Of a stretch of DNA of 64,000 nt, positions 24,853 to 33,597 are shown in pieces (the first letter of the stretch is position 1; each line of letters begins with the position of its first letter). The stretch is from FEN-1219 sp039933105 (GTDB lineage: Bacteria; Pseudomonadota; Gammaproteobacteria; Steroidobacterales; Rariloculaceae). Location of the stretch: assembly GCA_039933105.1 (NCBI GenBank), contig JBDTOT010000022.1, positions 3,362 to 67,361 on the forward strand, written 5' to 3'. Under the pieces are notes generated by a model, which had not been told where the DNA came from, did no database searches, and saw only the letters and a list, made by a program, of their open reading frames with translations. The position numbers and the translations under genes are program-made.

Positions 24853-26271
24853 ATGGCTCACCACGCCTCAGCGCTCGCAGACATCGCCCGCATCGTCGGG
24901 CCGGCCGGCGTGCTCGCGGGCGCCGATGCTGCGCCACTGCTGCGCGACGAGCGTGGGTTGTATCGCGGCGCAGCGGCGCTCGTCGTGCGGCCTTCGACCG
25001 TGGAGCAGGTGGCGGCGGTCGTGCGTGTATGCCACGACGCGCGGCTTGGTGTCGTGCCGCAGGGCGGGAACACGGGTTACTGCGGCGGCGCCACCCCCTT
25101 CGACGGTGAGCGACAGGTGTTGTTGTCGCTGTCGCGCCTGAACCGTGTGCGCGAAGTCGACACAGTCGGTTTCACGATGACGGCGGAGGCGGGTGTCGTG
25201 CTCGCAAACGCGCAATCCGCCGCGCGTGAGCAAGCGTTGCTGCTGCCGCTCAGCATGGGATCAGAAGGCTCGGCGCAGATTGGTGGCAATCTGTCGACGA
25301 ACGCGGGCGGGCTCGCGGTGCTGCGTTACGGCACGATGCGCGAGCTCGTACTGGGTCTGGAAGTGGTGCTACCCAGCGGCGAAATAGTGTCGGCGCTGAA
25401 GGGATTGCGCAAAGACAACACGGGCTACGACTTGAAGGCGATGTTTCTTGGCGCCGAAGGCACGTTGGGCGTGATCACCGCCACGGTGCTGAAGCTCTTC
25501 CCCGAACCGCGTTCGCGCCAAACGGCGTGGCTTGCGATTGCAAGCATCGATGCCGCGTGCCACCTGCTTGGCCGCGCGCGGCGCGAGAGTGGCGATCAAG
25601 TGGTATCCGCGGAGTACGTGTCGCGCCGCTCGCTCGATCTCGTGCTGCAGCATGTGGCTGGCGCTCGTGAACCGCTCGAGCGGCCGACCACACATTATCT
25701 ATTGTTGGAGCTCGCTTCGTCCGATGACGACGCAGAGCTGCGCGCGAAGCTCGAGCGTGTGCTCGCCGGCGGCTTGGCGAGCGGCGAGATCCTCGATGGC
25801 ACCATCGCCGAGTCGCTCGCGCAGCGCAGCGCGCTGTGGCTATTGCGCGAGCGCGTGCCCGAAGCCGAGAAACGCGACGGAGGCTCCGTGAAGCACGACG
25901 TGAGCGTGCGCATCGGCCGAATCGCCGAGTTCGTGGCCGATGCGGAGCCTGCGCTCGCGGCAATCGCGCCGCATCGGCTCTCGATTTACGGGCACATCGG
26001 CGACGGCAATTTGCACTTCAACCTGCTGCCGCCGGCCGGGCAGGGCATCGACGAATTTCGCGCGGGGCCTGCCGACGTGCTATCGACGTGCGTGCACGAT
26101 CTCGCTGCGGAATTGGGCGGCAGCTTTAGCGCGGAGCATGGCGTCGGGATATTGAAGGTGCACGAGCTCGAACGTTACCAGTCGCCTGCAGCCGTCGCGC
26201 TCATGCGCGTGCTGAAACACGCGCTCGATCCGCACGGCATCATGAATCCCGGCAAGATGCTCGCGGGCTAG
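24853..26271 (+). CDS. FAD-linked oxidase (D-2-hydroxyglutarate/D-lactate dehydrogenase type)
   Basis: A 472-residue flavoprotein of the VAO/GlcD family. The N-terminal FAD-binding half carries GVVPQGGNTGYCGGATPF and LSTNAGGLAVLRYGTMRELVLG. The C-terminal half has HIGDGNLHFNLLP and ends SAEHGVGILKVHEL and HGIMNPGKML, typical of D-2-hydroxyglutarate and D-2-hydroxyacid dehydrogenases. The ATG at 24853 begins the first helix of the FAD domain; the frame is open 15 codons further. It would oxidise a D-2-hydroxy acid, passing electrons to a flavoprotein or quinone. No neighbour specifies the substrate. Confidence 0.88.
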   Translation: MAHHASALADIARIVGPAGVLAGADAAPLLRDERGLYRGAAALVVRPSTVEQVAAVVRVCHDARLGVVPQGGNTGYCGGATPFDGERQVLLSLSRLNRVREVDTVGFTMTAEAGVVLANAQSAAREQALLLPLSMGSEGSAQIGGNLSTNAGGLAVLRYGTMRELVLGLEVVLPSGEIVSALKGLRKDNTGYDLKAMFLGAEGTLGVITATVLKLFPEPRSRQTAWLAIASIDAACHLLGRARRESGDQVVSAEYVSRRSLDLVLQHVAGAREPLERPTTHYLLLELASSDDDAELRAKLERVLAGGLASGEILDGTIAESLAQRSALWLLRERVPEAEKRDGGSVKHDVSVRIGRIAEFVADAEPALAAIAPHRLSIYGHIGDGNLHFNLLPPAGQGIDEFRAGPADVLSTCVHDLAAELGGSFSAEHGVGILKVHELERYQSPAAVALMRVLKHALDPHGIMNPGKMLAG

Positions 26272-26342
26272 ATCGTTCCCCGGGTGACAGCGTGGGTGCC
26301 TTCTCGGTAAATTCCATGCGGTCGACAACAGGGGGGATTCCA

Positions 26343-26765
26343 ATGAACGAGACGACGAACCGTCCGGGGTGGGCCACGGCTGCGATTTTGATCGGCCGCC
26401 TGGTCTTTGCTGCGCTGTTCGTGATGGCCGTGAGCTTCAAGCTGATGAGCCCGACGGGCACGGCGGGCCAGATCGCCGCCGCAGGCTTTCCGCTAGCGGG
26501 TGTTTTGGTCTGGTGCGCCGTCGTGCTCGAGCTCGCGCTGATCGCGGCGTTTCTGACGGGAGCGTACTTCAGAGAAGCGGCGCTGGTGGCAGCGGTGTAC
26601 GTCTTGTTCTTAGGTTTTGGATTCCACGGACCGTCGCACTGGCAAGCCAACCAAGACGAGTTTGGCTTCTTCATCGATCACTTCACGTTCGCGGCGGGTC
26701 TCCTGTTTGCGGCGGCCGGTGGGCCAGGGCGCGTGCTCGCGCTGAAGCGCGGCGTGCTTCGCTAG
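26343..26765 (+). CDS. DoxX family membrane protein
   Basis: A 140-residue inner-membrane protein with four helices. It matches the DoxX family in length and in GRLVFAALFVMAVSFKLMSP and AGFPLAGVLVWCAVVLELALI. Some DoxX proteins are thiol:quinone-linked or act in redox balance; here no partner gene is adjacent. GGGGGGATTCC precedes the ATG at 26343, which begins a normal hydrophilic N-terminus. It follows the FAD-linked oxidase by about 70 bases and converges on the YbaY-MliC fusion gene. Confidence 0.85.
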   Translation: MNETTNRPGWATAAILIGRLVFAALFVMAVSFKLMSPTGTAGQIAAAGFPLAGVLVWCAVVLELALIAAFLTGAYFREAALVAAVYVLFLGFGFHGPSHWQANQDEFGFFIDHFTFAAGLLFAAAGGPGRVLALKRGVLR

Positions 26766-26791
26766 GGACCGATCGCGGGGCGCCGAGGGCG

Positions 26792-27502
26792 TCACCGGCC
26801 TGATCGGGCGGCCCTGCAGTCGATGAACGTACGGCCACCGATCTGGAAGGTCGCGACGTCGCCTTTGCTCCAGAAGACGGTGTCGCCCGCCACATAGCGC
26901 GCGCCCGAGGCGGCTTCCGCTTGTTGCAGCACGATCGAATCGTTGCCGAGAAATTTCGGCGCGGATAGCGTTGCGCGGCCGACGCCGAAGCGCATCGCGA
27001 AGAACACATTGTCACCGCATTCGAACAGCGCGCGAGCGGTGTCGGCGCCGGCGGCCGGTTCATTCACACGTTGCACGAGAATCGCGACTTCGTCGTTGTG
27101 CGCGGTGGTGTCGAACACCGAGTACTGCGTGGTCGACATGAACATTCGCGCGCCGCTAGGCCAGAGAATCGCCGCGCGTAGGGTGTAGCGATGATCTCTG
27201 ACGATCTGGTCCGCGGCGTAGTGCAGCTCGAAGCGGATCGGCACCTGCCCAGCCGGTGCGATGGTCGCCCGCGCGATTTCCACTGCAGGCCGATCGGCAA
27301 CCGAGATGTCTTCCAGAACCACCTCGGCGGCGGAGCCGTCGGGTAAAGCAATTCGTTCGCGGTAGAAGACGGTGCCGGTCAGTGCGGGGTCGGGCGGTGT
27401 ACCGCTTGGCGAGGGCGGGGCGAACTCACGCGTGGCAGCCCAGGTAGCCAGCAGGATGACCACGACGCTCGCGCCCCCAACCACGATAGTCATCGCGCGC
27501 AT
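26792..27502 (-). CDS. YbaY-like domain fused to a MliC lysozyme-inhibitor domain
   Basis: A 236-residue envelope protein. After a membrane anchor or uncleaved signal (MRAMTIVVGGASVVVILLATWA) it has a YbaY/YscW-like beta domain (about 40-145: LTGTVFYRERIALPDGSAAE through DEVAILVQRV). A MliC-type domain follows (about 155-232) with ALFECGDNVFFAMRFG at its start and FIDCRA at its end, so the two cysteines can pair as in MliC. MliC proteins inhibit C-type lysozyme from the periplasm; YbaY-type domains occur in lipoproteins of unknown role. Having both on one chain is unusual but plausible for defence against host or predator lysozyme. No lipobox is seen. Confidence 0.78.
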   Translation of the reverse strand: MRAMTIVVGGASVVVILLATWAATREFAPPSPSGTPPDPALTGTVFYRERIALPDGSAAEVVLEDISVADRPAVEIARATIAPAGQVPIRFELHYAADQIVRDHRYTLRAAILWPSGARMFMSTTQYSVFDTTAHNDEVAILVQRVNEPAAGADTARALFECGDNVFFAMRFGVGRATLSAPKFLGNDSIVLQQAEAASGARYVAGDTVFWSKGDVATFQIGGRTFIDCRAARSGR

Positions 27503-27885
27503 GCCGCCGCAGTGTACCCCCGCCAGCGTTGCGAACGGCCGGTCGGTTCGGGGTCCTCGACTTTTCGCCGCTCGTTGGCCGTGACGAACTCAGGCCTGGG
27601 TCGCACATCGCGACGCACCCATGTTTGACGCAGCCAGCCCTGAGGCGAATGTTTATGAAGATAACTTTGTATCATATTGTTTAAATTGATATTGTTATTC
27701 CTGTGACCGGGCCATTCCAGTGGGCCGGCGTGGCCACCGCTGTTCGGGGGTATTTGGGCCGCCGCGAGCATGTCTCTACGCCCATGCGACGGGTACGCCC
27801 GAGTCACGTCGCGCTTGAAGCGGTGCGGCCCCCGCCGCAGAATCGGCGGCAGGCTCGCAGACCGCGGGCATGGGGGACACGCTAG
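27503..27885. other. Divergent intergenic region with an AT-rich island
   Basis: A 383-base gap between the YbaY-MliC gene (minus) and the molybdenum hydroxylase gene (plus). Bases 27647-27702 are strikingly AT-rich against the GC-rich surroundings. They contain the octamer ATATTGTT twice (27674-27681 and 27689-27696), 15 bases apart, which looks like a promoter with operator repeats. The remaining 180 bases before the ATG are GC-rich and would form a long 5' leader; I recognise no riboswitch in it. Confidence 0.5.
27674..27696 (+). repeat. Direct repeat of ATATTGTT in the AT-rich island
   Basis: Two copies of ATATTGTT with a 7-base spacer TAAATTG. The 15-base period and the AT-rich context suggest a regulator-binding site or overlapping promoter elements for the downstream molybdenum hydroxylase gene. 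Confidence 0.45.
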
Positions 27886-30285
27886 ATGGCGAACATGCAC
27901 CTCGGCCGCGATTTCACGCCGCCTGACATCCACGCAAAAGTCACGGGTCGCGCCAAGTACGCGGAGGATTTCCGCGCCGAAGGCATGGTGTTTTGCCGTC
28001 TGCTGCTCTCGACGGCGCCACACGCGCGTATTACCAAGATCGACGCGTCCGAAGCGCTGAAGATGGAAGGTGTGCTCGGCATCTTGCTGCCCGAGGACCT
28101 GCCGGAGACCAAGGGTCCCGGCGAACCCATGCTCACGAAGGAACCGATGTTCGTCGGCGACCGCATTCTCGCCTTGGCAGCCACGAGCGAAGCGCTGGCG
28201 CAGGAAGCCCTCGACAAGATCAAGGTCGAGATGGAGCCGCTGCCGTTCGTCATCGACCCGCTCGATAGCTTGTTCCCTGGCGGTAAAGACGCGCGCAGCG
28301 ACGGCAACGTGATCGCCAGCCAGCAGGTGAAGTCCATCAAGTGGACGGCCGCGGACTTTGCCGCCGCCGAGGAAGGGCAGCTGCCGATGGGCGCGCCGGC
28401 CGAAGAGTGGTCGTTCGGCGACGTCGAAGCCGGTTTCAAAGCTGCGAAGCTCGTGCTGGACGAATCGTTCGTTACTGCCGCGCTGTCGCATCACTGTCTC
28501 GAACCGCGCAGTTGCATGGCCTACTGGGAGAATGGCAAGTGCTTCGTCTACGGCTCATTGCAGAGCCAGACGGCGGGCGTGCCTGCGCTCGCGCGCATGG
28601 CGGGCGTCGAGCCCGACAATCTCGTGTTCGTCGCAGAGTTCTGCGGCGGCGGGTTCGGCTCGAAGATCAACCCGTATCCCGCGATGGGCGTGCCCATTCA
28701 CATGGCGAAGAAGCTCAATCGCCCCGTCATGATGCGCGTGAGCCGCGCCGAGGAAGCGCTGTTCGGCTCGTCGCGGCCCGCGTTCCAGGGTCGCATCAAG
28801 ATCGGTTTCGCCGCCAACGGCCGCGTAACGGCCGTCGATTTCAGTGTCGTGCAGCAGAACGGCCCCTACTCGGGTGGCGGCGACTATGGCGCCGCGGCCG
28901 GCGCCATCTCCCTGCTGTACCAGCCGCCTGCGATGCGTTATCGCGGCGTGGCGGTGAGCACGAACACGACACCCACGGGTGCGCAGCGCGGGCCGGGTCA
29001 GAACCAGATCGCAGGCGCGATCGAGCCGTTGCTCGATAAGGCGGCCAAGGCGCTCGGGATCGATCGCGTGCAGCTACGCCGCATCAACGCCGCAGATAAC
29101 AAGGCGAAGTTCGACGGCACGCAGGGCCCGGTCACGAGCGCGTATCAGCGCGAGGCAATCGAGCGCGGTGCGGCTGCTTTCAACTGGGAGCAACGGAAAG
29201 CGCGCAGCGGCCAGAGTCGGGGCGCGAAGGTGACGGGAGTTGGCATAGGCCAGGCGTTCCACTCCGCGGGCCGCAGCGGCTACGACGGCCTCGTGCGCAT
29301 CGCGCCGGACGGCAAGCTACATATCCATTCGGGCGTGGGCAATCTCGGTACGTATTCGTATGGCTCCACGTCGCGCGTTGCCGCCGAAGTGCTGAAGTGC
29401 AACTGGGACAATTGCATCATTCATCGAGGCGACACGCGGCTCGGCTTGCCGTGGTCGTCGTCGCAATCGGGCAGCAATACCTCGTTCACGATGACGCGTG
29501 CGGTATACGCGGGCGCCGTGGACGCGCTCGCAAAGCTCAAAGAGATCGCCGCGATGACGCTCGGTGGCGCGGCCGAAGACTACGACGTGGCCGACGAGAA
29601 AGTGTTCGCGAAGAAGGACGCCACTCGCACCATGACGTACGCCGCGGCTGCGCAACGCGCGATCGAGCTTGGCGGCAAGTTCAGCGGCAAGGAGCTACCG
29701 GCGGACATCCATGCCGTCACGAAGTCGGCGGCCGCATTGATCGCCGGCACCGGCCTCGTCGGCGTAGCGAAGGACAACATCGCGATCACCGGAACGGTGC
29801 CGGCCATCGCCGTTGGGTTCGTCGAGATCGAGCTCGACACGGAGACCGGCCGAGTCGACATCATCGACTATCTCGGCGTGGCCGATTGCGGCACGGTGCT
29901 GCACCCGCAGGGTTTGGACGCTCAGATCAAGGGCGGCGGTGTCATGGGTTTCGGCATGGCGCGCAGCGAGCGCCACATCTACGACCCGCAGAACGGGTTC
30001 CCCGCCAACGTGGGCTTGTATCAGGCGAAATTGCCGTCGTATCTCGACGTGCCATCGACGATGAATACGCTCGCCGTCGACATTCACGACCCGCAGAATC
30101 CCGTCGGCTCGAAAGGCATCGGTGAACCGGTGGAAGGCTGCGCGAACTCCGCGTTACTGTGCGCGATCGCAGACGCACTCGGCGGCCACTACTTCAATCG
30201 GGTTCCGGTGTTGGCTGACATGATCGTGAACGCGGCCGCCAAGCGTCCGCAGTCGAACAAGGCGCTGCAGGTCAGCACGGCGTAA
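27886..30285 (+). CDS. Xanthine dehydrogenase/aldehyde oxidase family molybdopterin-binding subunit
   Basis: A 799-residue large subunit of a molybdenum hydroxylase (CoxL/XdhB type). It has an N-terminal a/b-hammerhead domain beginning DIHAKVTGRAKYAEDF, the CGGGFGSK loop, TPTGAQRGPGQNQ, and near the C-terminus GSKGIGEPVEGCANSA with the catalytic Glu747. No signal peptide is seen. The usual partners, a 2Fe-2S subunit and a FAD subunit, are not in the window, and no XdhC-type maturation gene is nearby. It must either use partners encoded elsewhere or work alone with another electron acceptor. It is preceded by an AT-rich promoter island. Confidence 0.88.
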   Translation: MANMHLGRDFTPPDIHAKVTGRAKYAEDFRAEGMVFCRLLLSTAPHARITKIDASEALKMEGVLGILLPEDLPETKGPGEPMLTKEPMFVGDRILALAATSEALAQEALDKIKVEMEPLPFVIDPLDSLFPGGKDARSDGNVIASQQVKSIKWTAADFAAAEEGQLPMGAPAEEWSFGDVEAGFKAAKLVLDESFVTAALSHHCLEPRSCMAYWENGKCFVYGSLQSQTAGVPALARMAGVEPDNLVFVAEFCGGGFGSKINPYPAMGVPIHMAKKLNRPVMMRVSRAEEALFGSSRPAFQGRIKIGFAANGRVTAVDFSVVQQNGPYSGGGDYGAAAGAISLLYQPPAMRYRGVAVSTNTTPTGAQRGPGQNQIAGAIEPLLDKAAKALGIDRVQLRRINAADNKAKFDGTQGPVTSAYQREAIERGAAAFNWEQRKARSGQSRGAKVTGVGIGQAFHSAGRSGYDGLVRIAPDGKLHIHSGVGNLGTYSYGSTSRVAAEVLKCNWDNCIIHRGDTRLGLPWSSSQSGSNTSFTMTRAVYAGAVDALAKLKEIAAMTLGGAAEDYDVADEKVFAKKDATRTMTYAAAAQRAIELGGKFSGKELPADIHAVTKSAAALIAGTGLVGVAKDNIAITGTVPAIAVGFVEIELDTETGRVDIIDYLGVADCGTVLHPQGLDAQIKGGGVMGFGMARSERHIYDPQNGFPANVGLYQAKLPSYLDVPSTMNTLAVDIHDPQNPVGSKGIGEPVEGCANSALLCAIADALGGHYFNRVPVLADMIVNAAAKRPQSNKALQVSTA

Positions 30286-30310
30286 GGGTTACGACGCCGG
30301 CGGCGGAGGG

Positions 30311-31300
30311 CTAGCAGGCTTTGTACGCGGCCGTGTCGTCGCCGCACGCGCCGTATTCGATCTCGATCGTCGCGTGCGTAATCCGGAAGTCCTTCGCGAG
30401 TCGGCGCTTGATCTCGCGCACGGCCACCGTGGCGTCCGTATTCTCCGTAACGCACGCGTGGAGCGTGACCATCGGCCGTTCCTGGCTGATGGACCACGCG
30501 TGAACGTGGTGCACGTCGAGCACGTACGGTAACGCTTCGCGCAGGTCGTCGCCGATGGCGCGGCTATCGAATCCCGTCGGCGAGCCTTCGAGGAGGATGT
30601 GGCCGCTCTCGGCCACCACGTGCCAGGCGGAGCGCAGCACGATGAGCCCGACGACCAGCGAGAGCAGCGGGTCGATCGGCATCCAGCCTGTCGTCAAAAT
30701 CACGATCGACGCCACGACGGCGGCCACCGAGCCCAGTAAATCGCCCATGACGTGCAGGGCGGCGGCGCGGATGTTCAGGTTGTCCGTGTCCGCGCCACGC
30801 AATATGAAGAACACGATCACGTTGACGGCGAGCCCCGCGATGGCGATCCCCAACATCGGCGCGCCGTGCACTTCGATGGGGGTTGCAAGCCGCCGCCAGG
30901 CTTCGATACCGATCCAGGCCGCGATCGCGAACAGGGCAATGCCGTTGACGAATGCCACGAGCACGGCAAACCGGTCGAAGCCGTAGGTACGGCGCCAGTC
31001 GGCGGGCCGGCGCGTGAGCCTGAAGGCGAACCACGCGAGCGACAGGCTCGCGAAGTCGGTGAGCATGTGGCCCGCGTCTGCGAGCAGTGCGAGAGACCCG
31101 GCAAGCATGCCGCCGGCGACCTCCACGAACATGAAGCCGCCCGTGAGCAAGGCGGCGAGGCCGACACTGCGTTCATTAGCGCGGTGATGATGGTGGCCGT
31201 GCCCGTGACCGTGACCGGCATGCCCATGATCGTCGTGGGCGTGATCGCTCTGTGAGTGATCCGCGTCGTGATCGTGGCCGTGGGTGTGAGATGGGTGCAT
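30311..31300 (-). CDS. CDF family cation efflux protein (ZitB/CzcD-like)
   Basis: A 329-residue cation diffusion facilitator. The N-terminus is a 40-residue His/Asp-rich tail (about 20 His), which probably binds zinc in the cytosol. Six membrane helices follow, with metal-site phrases ADAGHMLTDFASL and ALHVMGDLLGSV (HxxxD pairs in helices 2 and 5). The C-terminal cytoplasmic domain has DVHHVHAWSI and ends with ATIEIEYGACGDD. It exports Zn2+ (or Co2+/Cd2+) in exchange for protons. The start at 31300 includes the His tail; the frame is open further but that part has no domain. It is divergent from the kinase gene. Confidence 0.92.
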   Translation of the reverse strand: MHPSHTHGHDHDADHSQSDHAHDDHGHAGHGHGHGHHHHRANERSVGLAALLTGGFMFVEVAGGMLAGSLALLADAGHMLTDFASLSLAWFAFRLTRRPADWRRTYGFDRFAVLVAFVNGIALFAIAAWIGIEAWRRLATPIEVHGAPMLGIAIAGLAVNVIVFFILRGADTDNLNIRAAALHVMGDLLGSVAAVVASIVILTTGWMPIDPLLSLVVGLIVLRSAWHVVAESGHILLEGSPTGFDSRAIGDDLREALPYVLDVHHVHAWSISQERPMVTLHACVTENTDATVAVREIKRRLAKDFRITHATIEIEYGACGDDTAAYKAC

Positions 31301-31480
31301 GGTTCCGTCCGTCTCGCGGCGAATATAGCACGCGGGTCTCCTTGCCCTTTTCGACGCAGTGCTCGATTTGACGCTCCCGCCGTCCGCAGGGATCATGCAG
31401 GCAGACGGGGACAACGACATCGAGCGCCGGAACGTACCGGCGCCGCGACCGCGGCAACGAATCCAACGGCAGATTGGCGG

Positions 31481-32767
31481 GTGCTGAAAGCTCGGCAGAA
31501 AATCGGCAAGTACCGCATCGAGCGTCGCATCAACGACGGCCCGATCGCGGCCATCTACGAAGCCGTCGACACGATCCACGGTGCGCGCGTCGCTCTGAAG
31601 ATTCCGCACGAGGGGTCGATGGACGAGCACTTCCTCGTCGATTTCAAGCGCGAGGCGCGGCTCGCGCAGCGGCTCGAGCATCCGAACATCTTGCCGATCC
31701 GCGATGCGTCGTTCATCGACGGCCGGTTCGTGATTGCGATGCCGCTTGGCGAGCGCTCGCTCGAGGACCGAATGCGACAGCGTGTGTCGACCGATTCCGC
31801 GCTACATCTCGTCGAGCAGGCCGTGGCTGGCGTGGCCCACGCGCACCAGCAGAGCGTGATTCACTGTGACATCAAGCCCGGCAATTTCATTCTGTTCGCG
31901 GGTAATCAGCTCAAGCTCACGGACTTCGGTTTCTCGAAGGTCGCGCAACGCACGCTGAAGGCCTCGGGCTCGGGCACCGTGGGCTACATTGCGCCGGAGC
32001 AGGCCGTGGGCCGGCCTCAATTCCAGTCCGACGTGTTCTCCCTCGGTCTCGTCATCTACGAGCTTCTGTCCGGCGACTTGCCGGAGTGGCCCTACGAGTG
32101 GCCCCCGCCCGGAATCAAGCGCGTACGCGAGAAGCTGCGCCCGAACCTCGTCGAATGGTTGCACCGCGCGATCGAGGTGCGTCCCGAGAACCGATTCAAG
32201 AATGCCGCGACGATGTACCGCGAGTTCAAACGGCTGCGCAACGCGTCGGTGAAGAAAAAGAAAGGCCGCCACAAGAAGGAAGACGATTCGAAGTTGTGGC
32301 AGAACGTGCTGTTTCGGGAGTTCCAGCGCAAGTACCGCAAGGTGCTCGAGACGCGCTACGAGTGCGGGCACTGCAACGGCCCAGTGTCCGAAGTCATGCA
32401 GCGCTGTCCGTGGTGCGGCGCCGAGCCGCCGCTCGATCGACACGAGAGCCGCCATCCAGCCGAGTGCCCGCGCTGCCGTCGCGGCGTGAAGCTCGACTGG
32501 CACTACTGCCCCTCGTGCTATGGGCCGGGCTTCGAAGTCGAGACGACGCGGCGCTTCGCCGACAAGCGGTACGTGGCCAAGTGCCAGCAAGAGAAGTGCC
32601 GTGGGCCACTGATGGCGTTCATGCGTTACTGCCCGTGGTGTCGTTCCAAGATCAAGCGTCCGTGGAAGTTGCTGGGTGACACAACTCGTTGCCCGCACTG
32701 CCGCTCCGGCGTCGATACGAACTATTGGCACTACTGCCCGTGGTGCACGAAGGCGCTCGAGGTATGA
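31481..32767 (+). CDS. Serine/threonine protein kinase with four C-terminal zinc ribbons (PpkA-like)
   Basis: About 428 residues. A eukaryotic-type kinase domain (about 8-255) has Lys40 in VALKIP, catalytic Asp130 in VIHCDIKPGN, and DFG Asp148 in KLTDFG. The glycine loop is degenerate (INDGPIAA), and the residue before the catalytic Asp is Cys, not Arg, so it is a non-RD kinase. A basic linker (KKKKGRHKKE) leads to four CxxC-type zinc ribbons: C295/C298+C309/C312, C329/C332+C343/C346, C368/C373+C384/C387 and C404/C407+C419/C422. No transmembrane helix is seen. The GTG at 31481 is the best start. It overlaps the phosphatase gene by four bases and probably forms a PpkA-PppA pair acting on the FHA protein. 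Confidence 0.82.
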   Translation: MLKARQKIGKYRIERRINDGPIAAIYEAVDTIHGARVALKIPHEGSMDEHFLVDFKREARLAQRLEHPNILPIRDASFIDGRFVIAMPLGERSLEDRMRQRVSTDSALHLVEQAVAGVAHAHQQSVIHCDIKPGNFILFAGNQLKLTDFGFSKVAQRTLKASGSGTVGYIAPEQAVGRPQFQSDVFSLGLVIYELLSGDLPEWPYEWPPPGIKRVREKLRPNLVEWLHRAIEVRPENRFKNAATMYREFKRLRNASVKKKKGRHKKEDDSKLWQNVLFREFQRKYRKVLETRYECGHCNGPVSEVMQRCPWCGAEPPLDRHESRHPAECPRCRRGVKLDWHYCPSCYGPGFEVETTRRFADKRYVAKCQQEKCRGPLMAFMRYCPWCRSKIKRPWKLLGDTTRCPHCRSGVDTNYWHYCPWCTKALEV

Positions 32768-33582
32768 AGGCCGACGGGCACGTGCAGCTGTTCTTGGGCG
32801 AGCGCGACATCGAGCGGGCCGATCGCTCGCTGCCGCACGGCGAGGTGTGCGTGCGCACGCTGCGATCGCCTGAAAAGCCGCGGTCGAATGAAGATGCTGC
32901 AGCGGTGATCCAGCTCGGTGACGGTTCACTCGTGCTGGCCGTGGCGGACGGCGTTGGCGGCATGCCGGCAGCGCGGGAAGCGTCTAACGCAGCGGTGCAG
33001 ACGCTCGCGCGTGCGCTGCGCAAGCTGCCCGACGATACGCCGGATTTGCGGTCCGCCATCCTGGATGCTGTCGACAAGGCCAATCACAAGGTGCTTGAGC
33101 TCGCGCGCGGCGCTGCGACGACGCTCGTGGTCGCGCAGCTCGACGCCAAGCGCTTGCGCTCCTATCACGTCGGCGATTCGGAGCTGCTCGTCGTCGGGCA
33201 GCGTGGGCGCATCAAGCAACGCGTGGTGCCGCATTCGGTAACGGGGTTCGCCGTCGAGGCTGGGCTGCTAAACGAGAAGGAAGCTATGCGGCACAATCAG
33301 CGCCATCTGCTGTTCAACGTGATTGGTTCGCCCGACATGCGCGTCGAAGTGGGGCCGACGTTGCAGCTTGCCGTGCATGACACCGTGCTGCTCGCGAGCG
33401 ACGGACTGTTCGACAACTTGTTCGTCGCCGAGATCGTCGATTCTGTCTGTAGTGGTCCGCTCGTCGCCGCAGCGAACCGCTTGGTCGAGCGCGCGCAGAG
33501 GCGTATGCGAGGCGAGGCGAGAGCCGACATGCCCTGCAAGCCGGACGATCTGACGGTCGTATTGTTTCGCCCGCGCCGCTAG
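32764..33582 (+). CDS. PP2C family protein serine/threonine phosphatase (PppA-like)
   Basis: A 272-residue metal-dependent phosphatase. It shows the PP2C motifs NED (42-44), ADGVGG (61-66), the central SYHVGDSELLVV, LASDGLFDNL and the C-terminal KPDDLTVVLF, so all aspartates of the dinuclear metal site are present. It should reverse the action of the kinase encoded just upstream, whose stop codon overlaps its start (ATGA). This arrangement is the same as in the PpkA-PppA switch of type VI secretion systems. The convergent gene immediately downstream encodes the FHA protein that such switches act on. Confidence 0.88.
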   Translation: MKADGHVQLFLGERDIERADRSLPHGEVCVRTLRSPEKPRSNEDAAAVIQLGDGSLVLAVADGVGGMPAAREASNAAVQTLARALRKLPDDTPDLRSAILDAVDKANHKVLELARGAATTLVVAQLDAKRLRSYHVGDSELLVVGQRGRIKQRVVPHSVTGFAVEAGLLNEKEAMRHNQRHLLFNVIGSPDMRVEVGPTLQLAVHDTVLLASDGLFDNLFVAEIVDSVCSGPLVAAANRLVERAQRRMRGEARADMPCKPDDLTVVLFRPRR

Positions 33583-33597
33583 CGCCGGCGGCGCGAC

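Noticed and set aside
27703..27885. 60-codon frame between the AT-rich island and the molybdenum hydroxylase gene
   Set aside because: It starts with GTG without a ribosome site and is Arg/Pro-rich like other GC-rich leader shadows.
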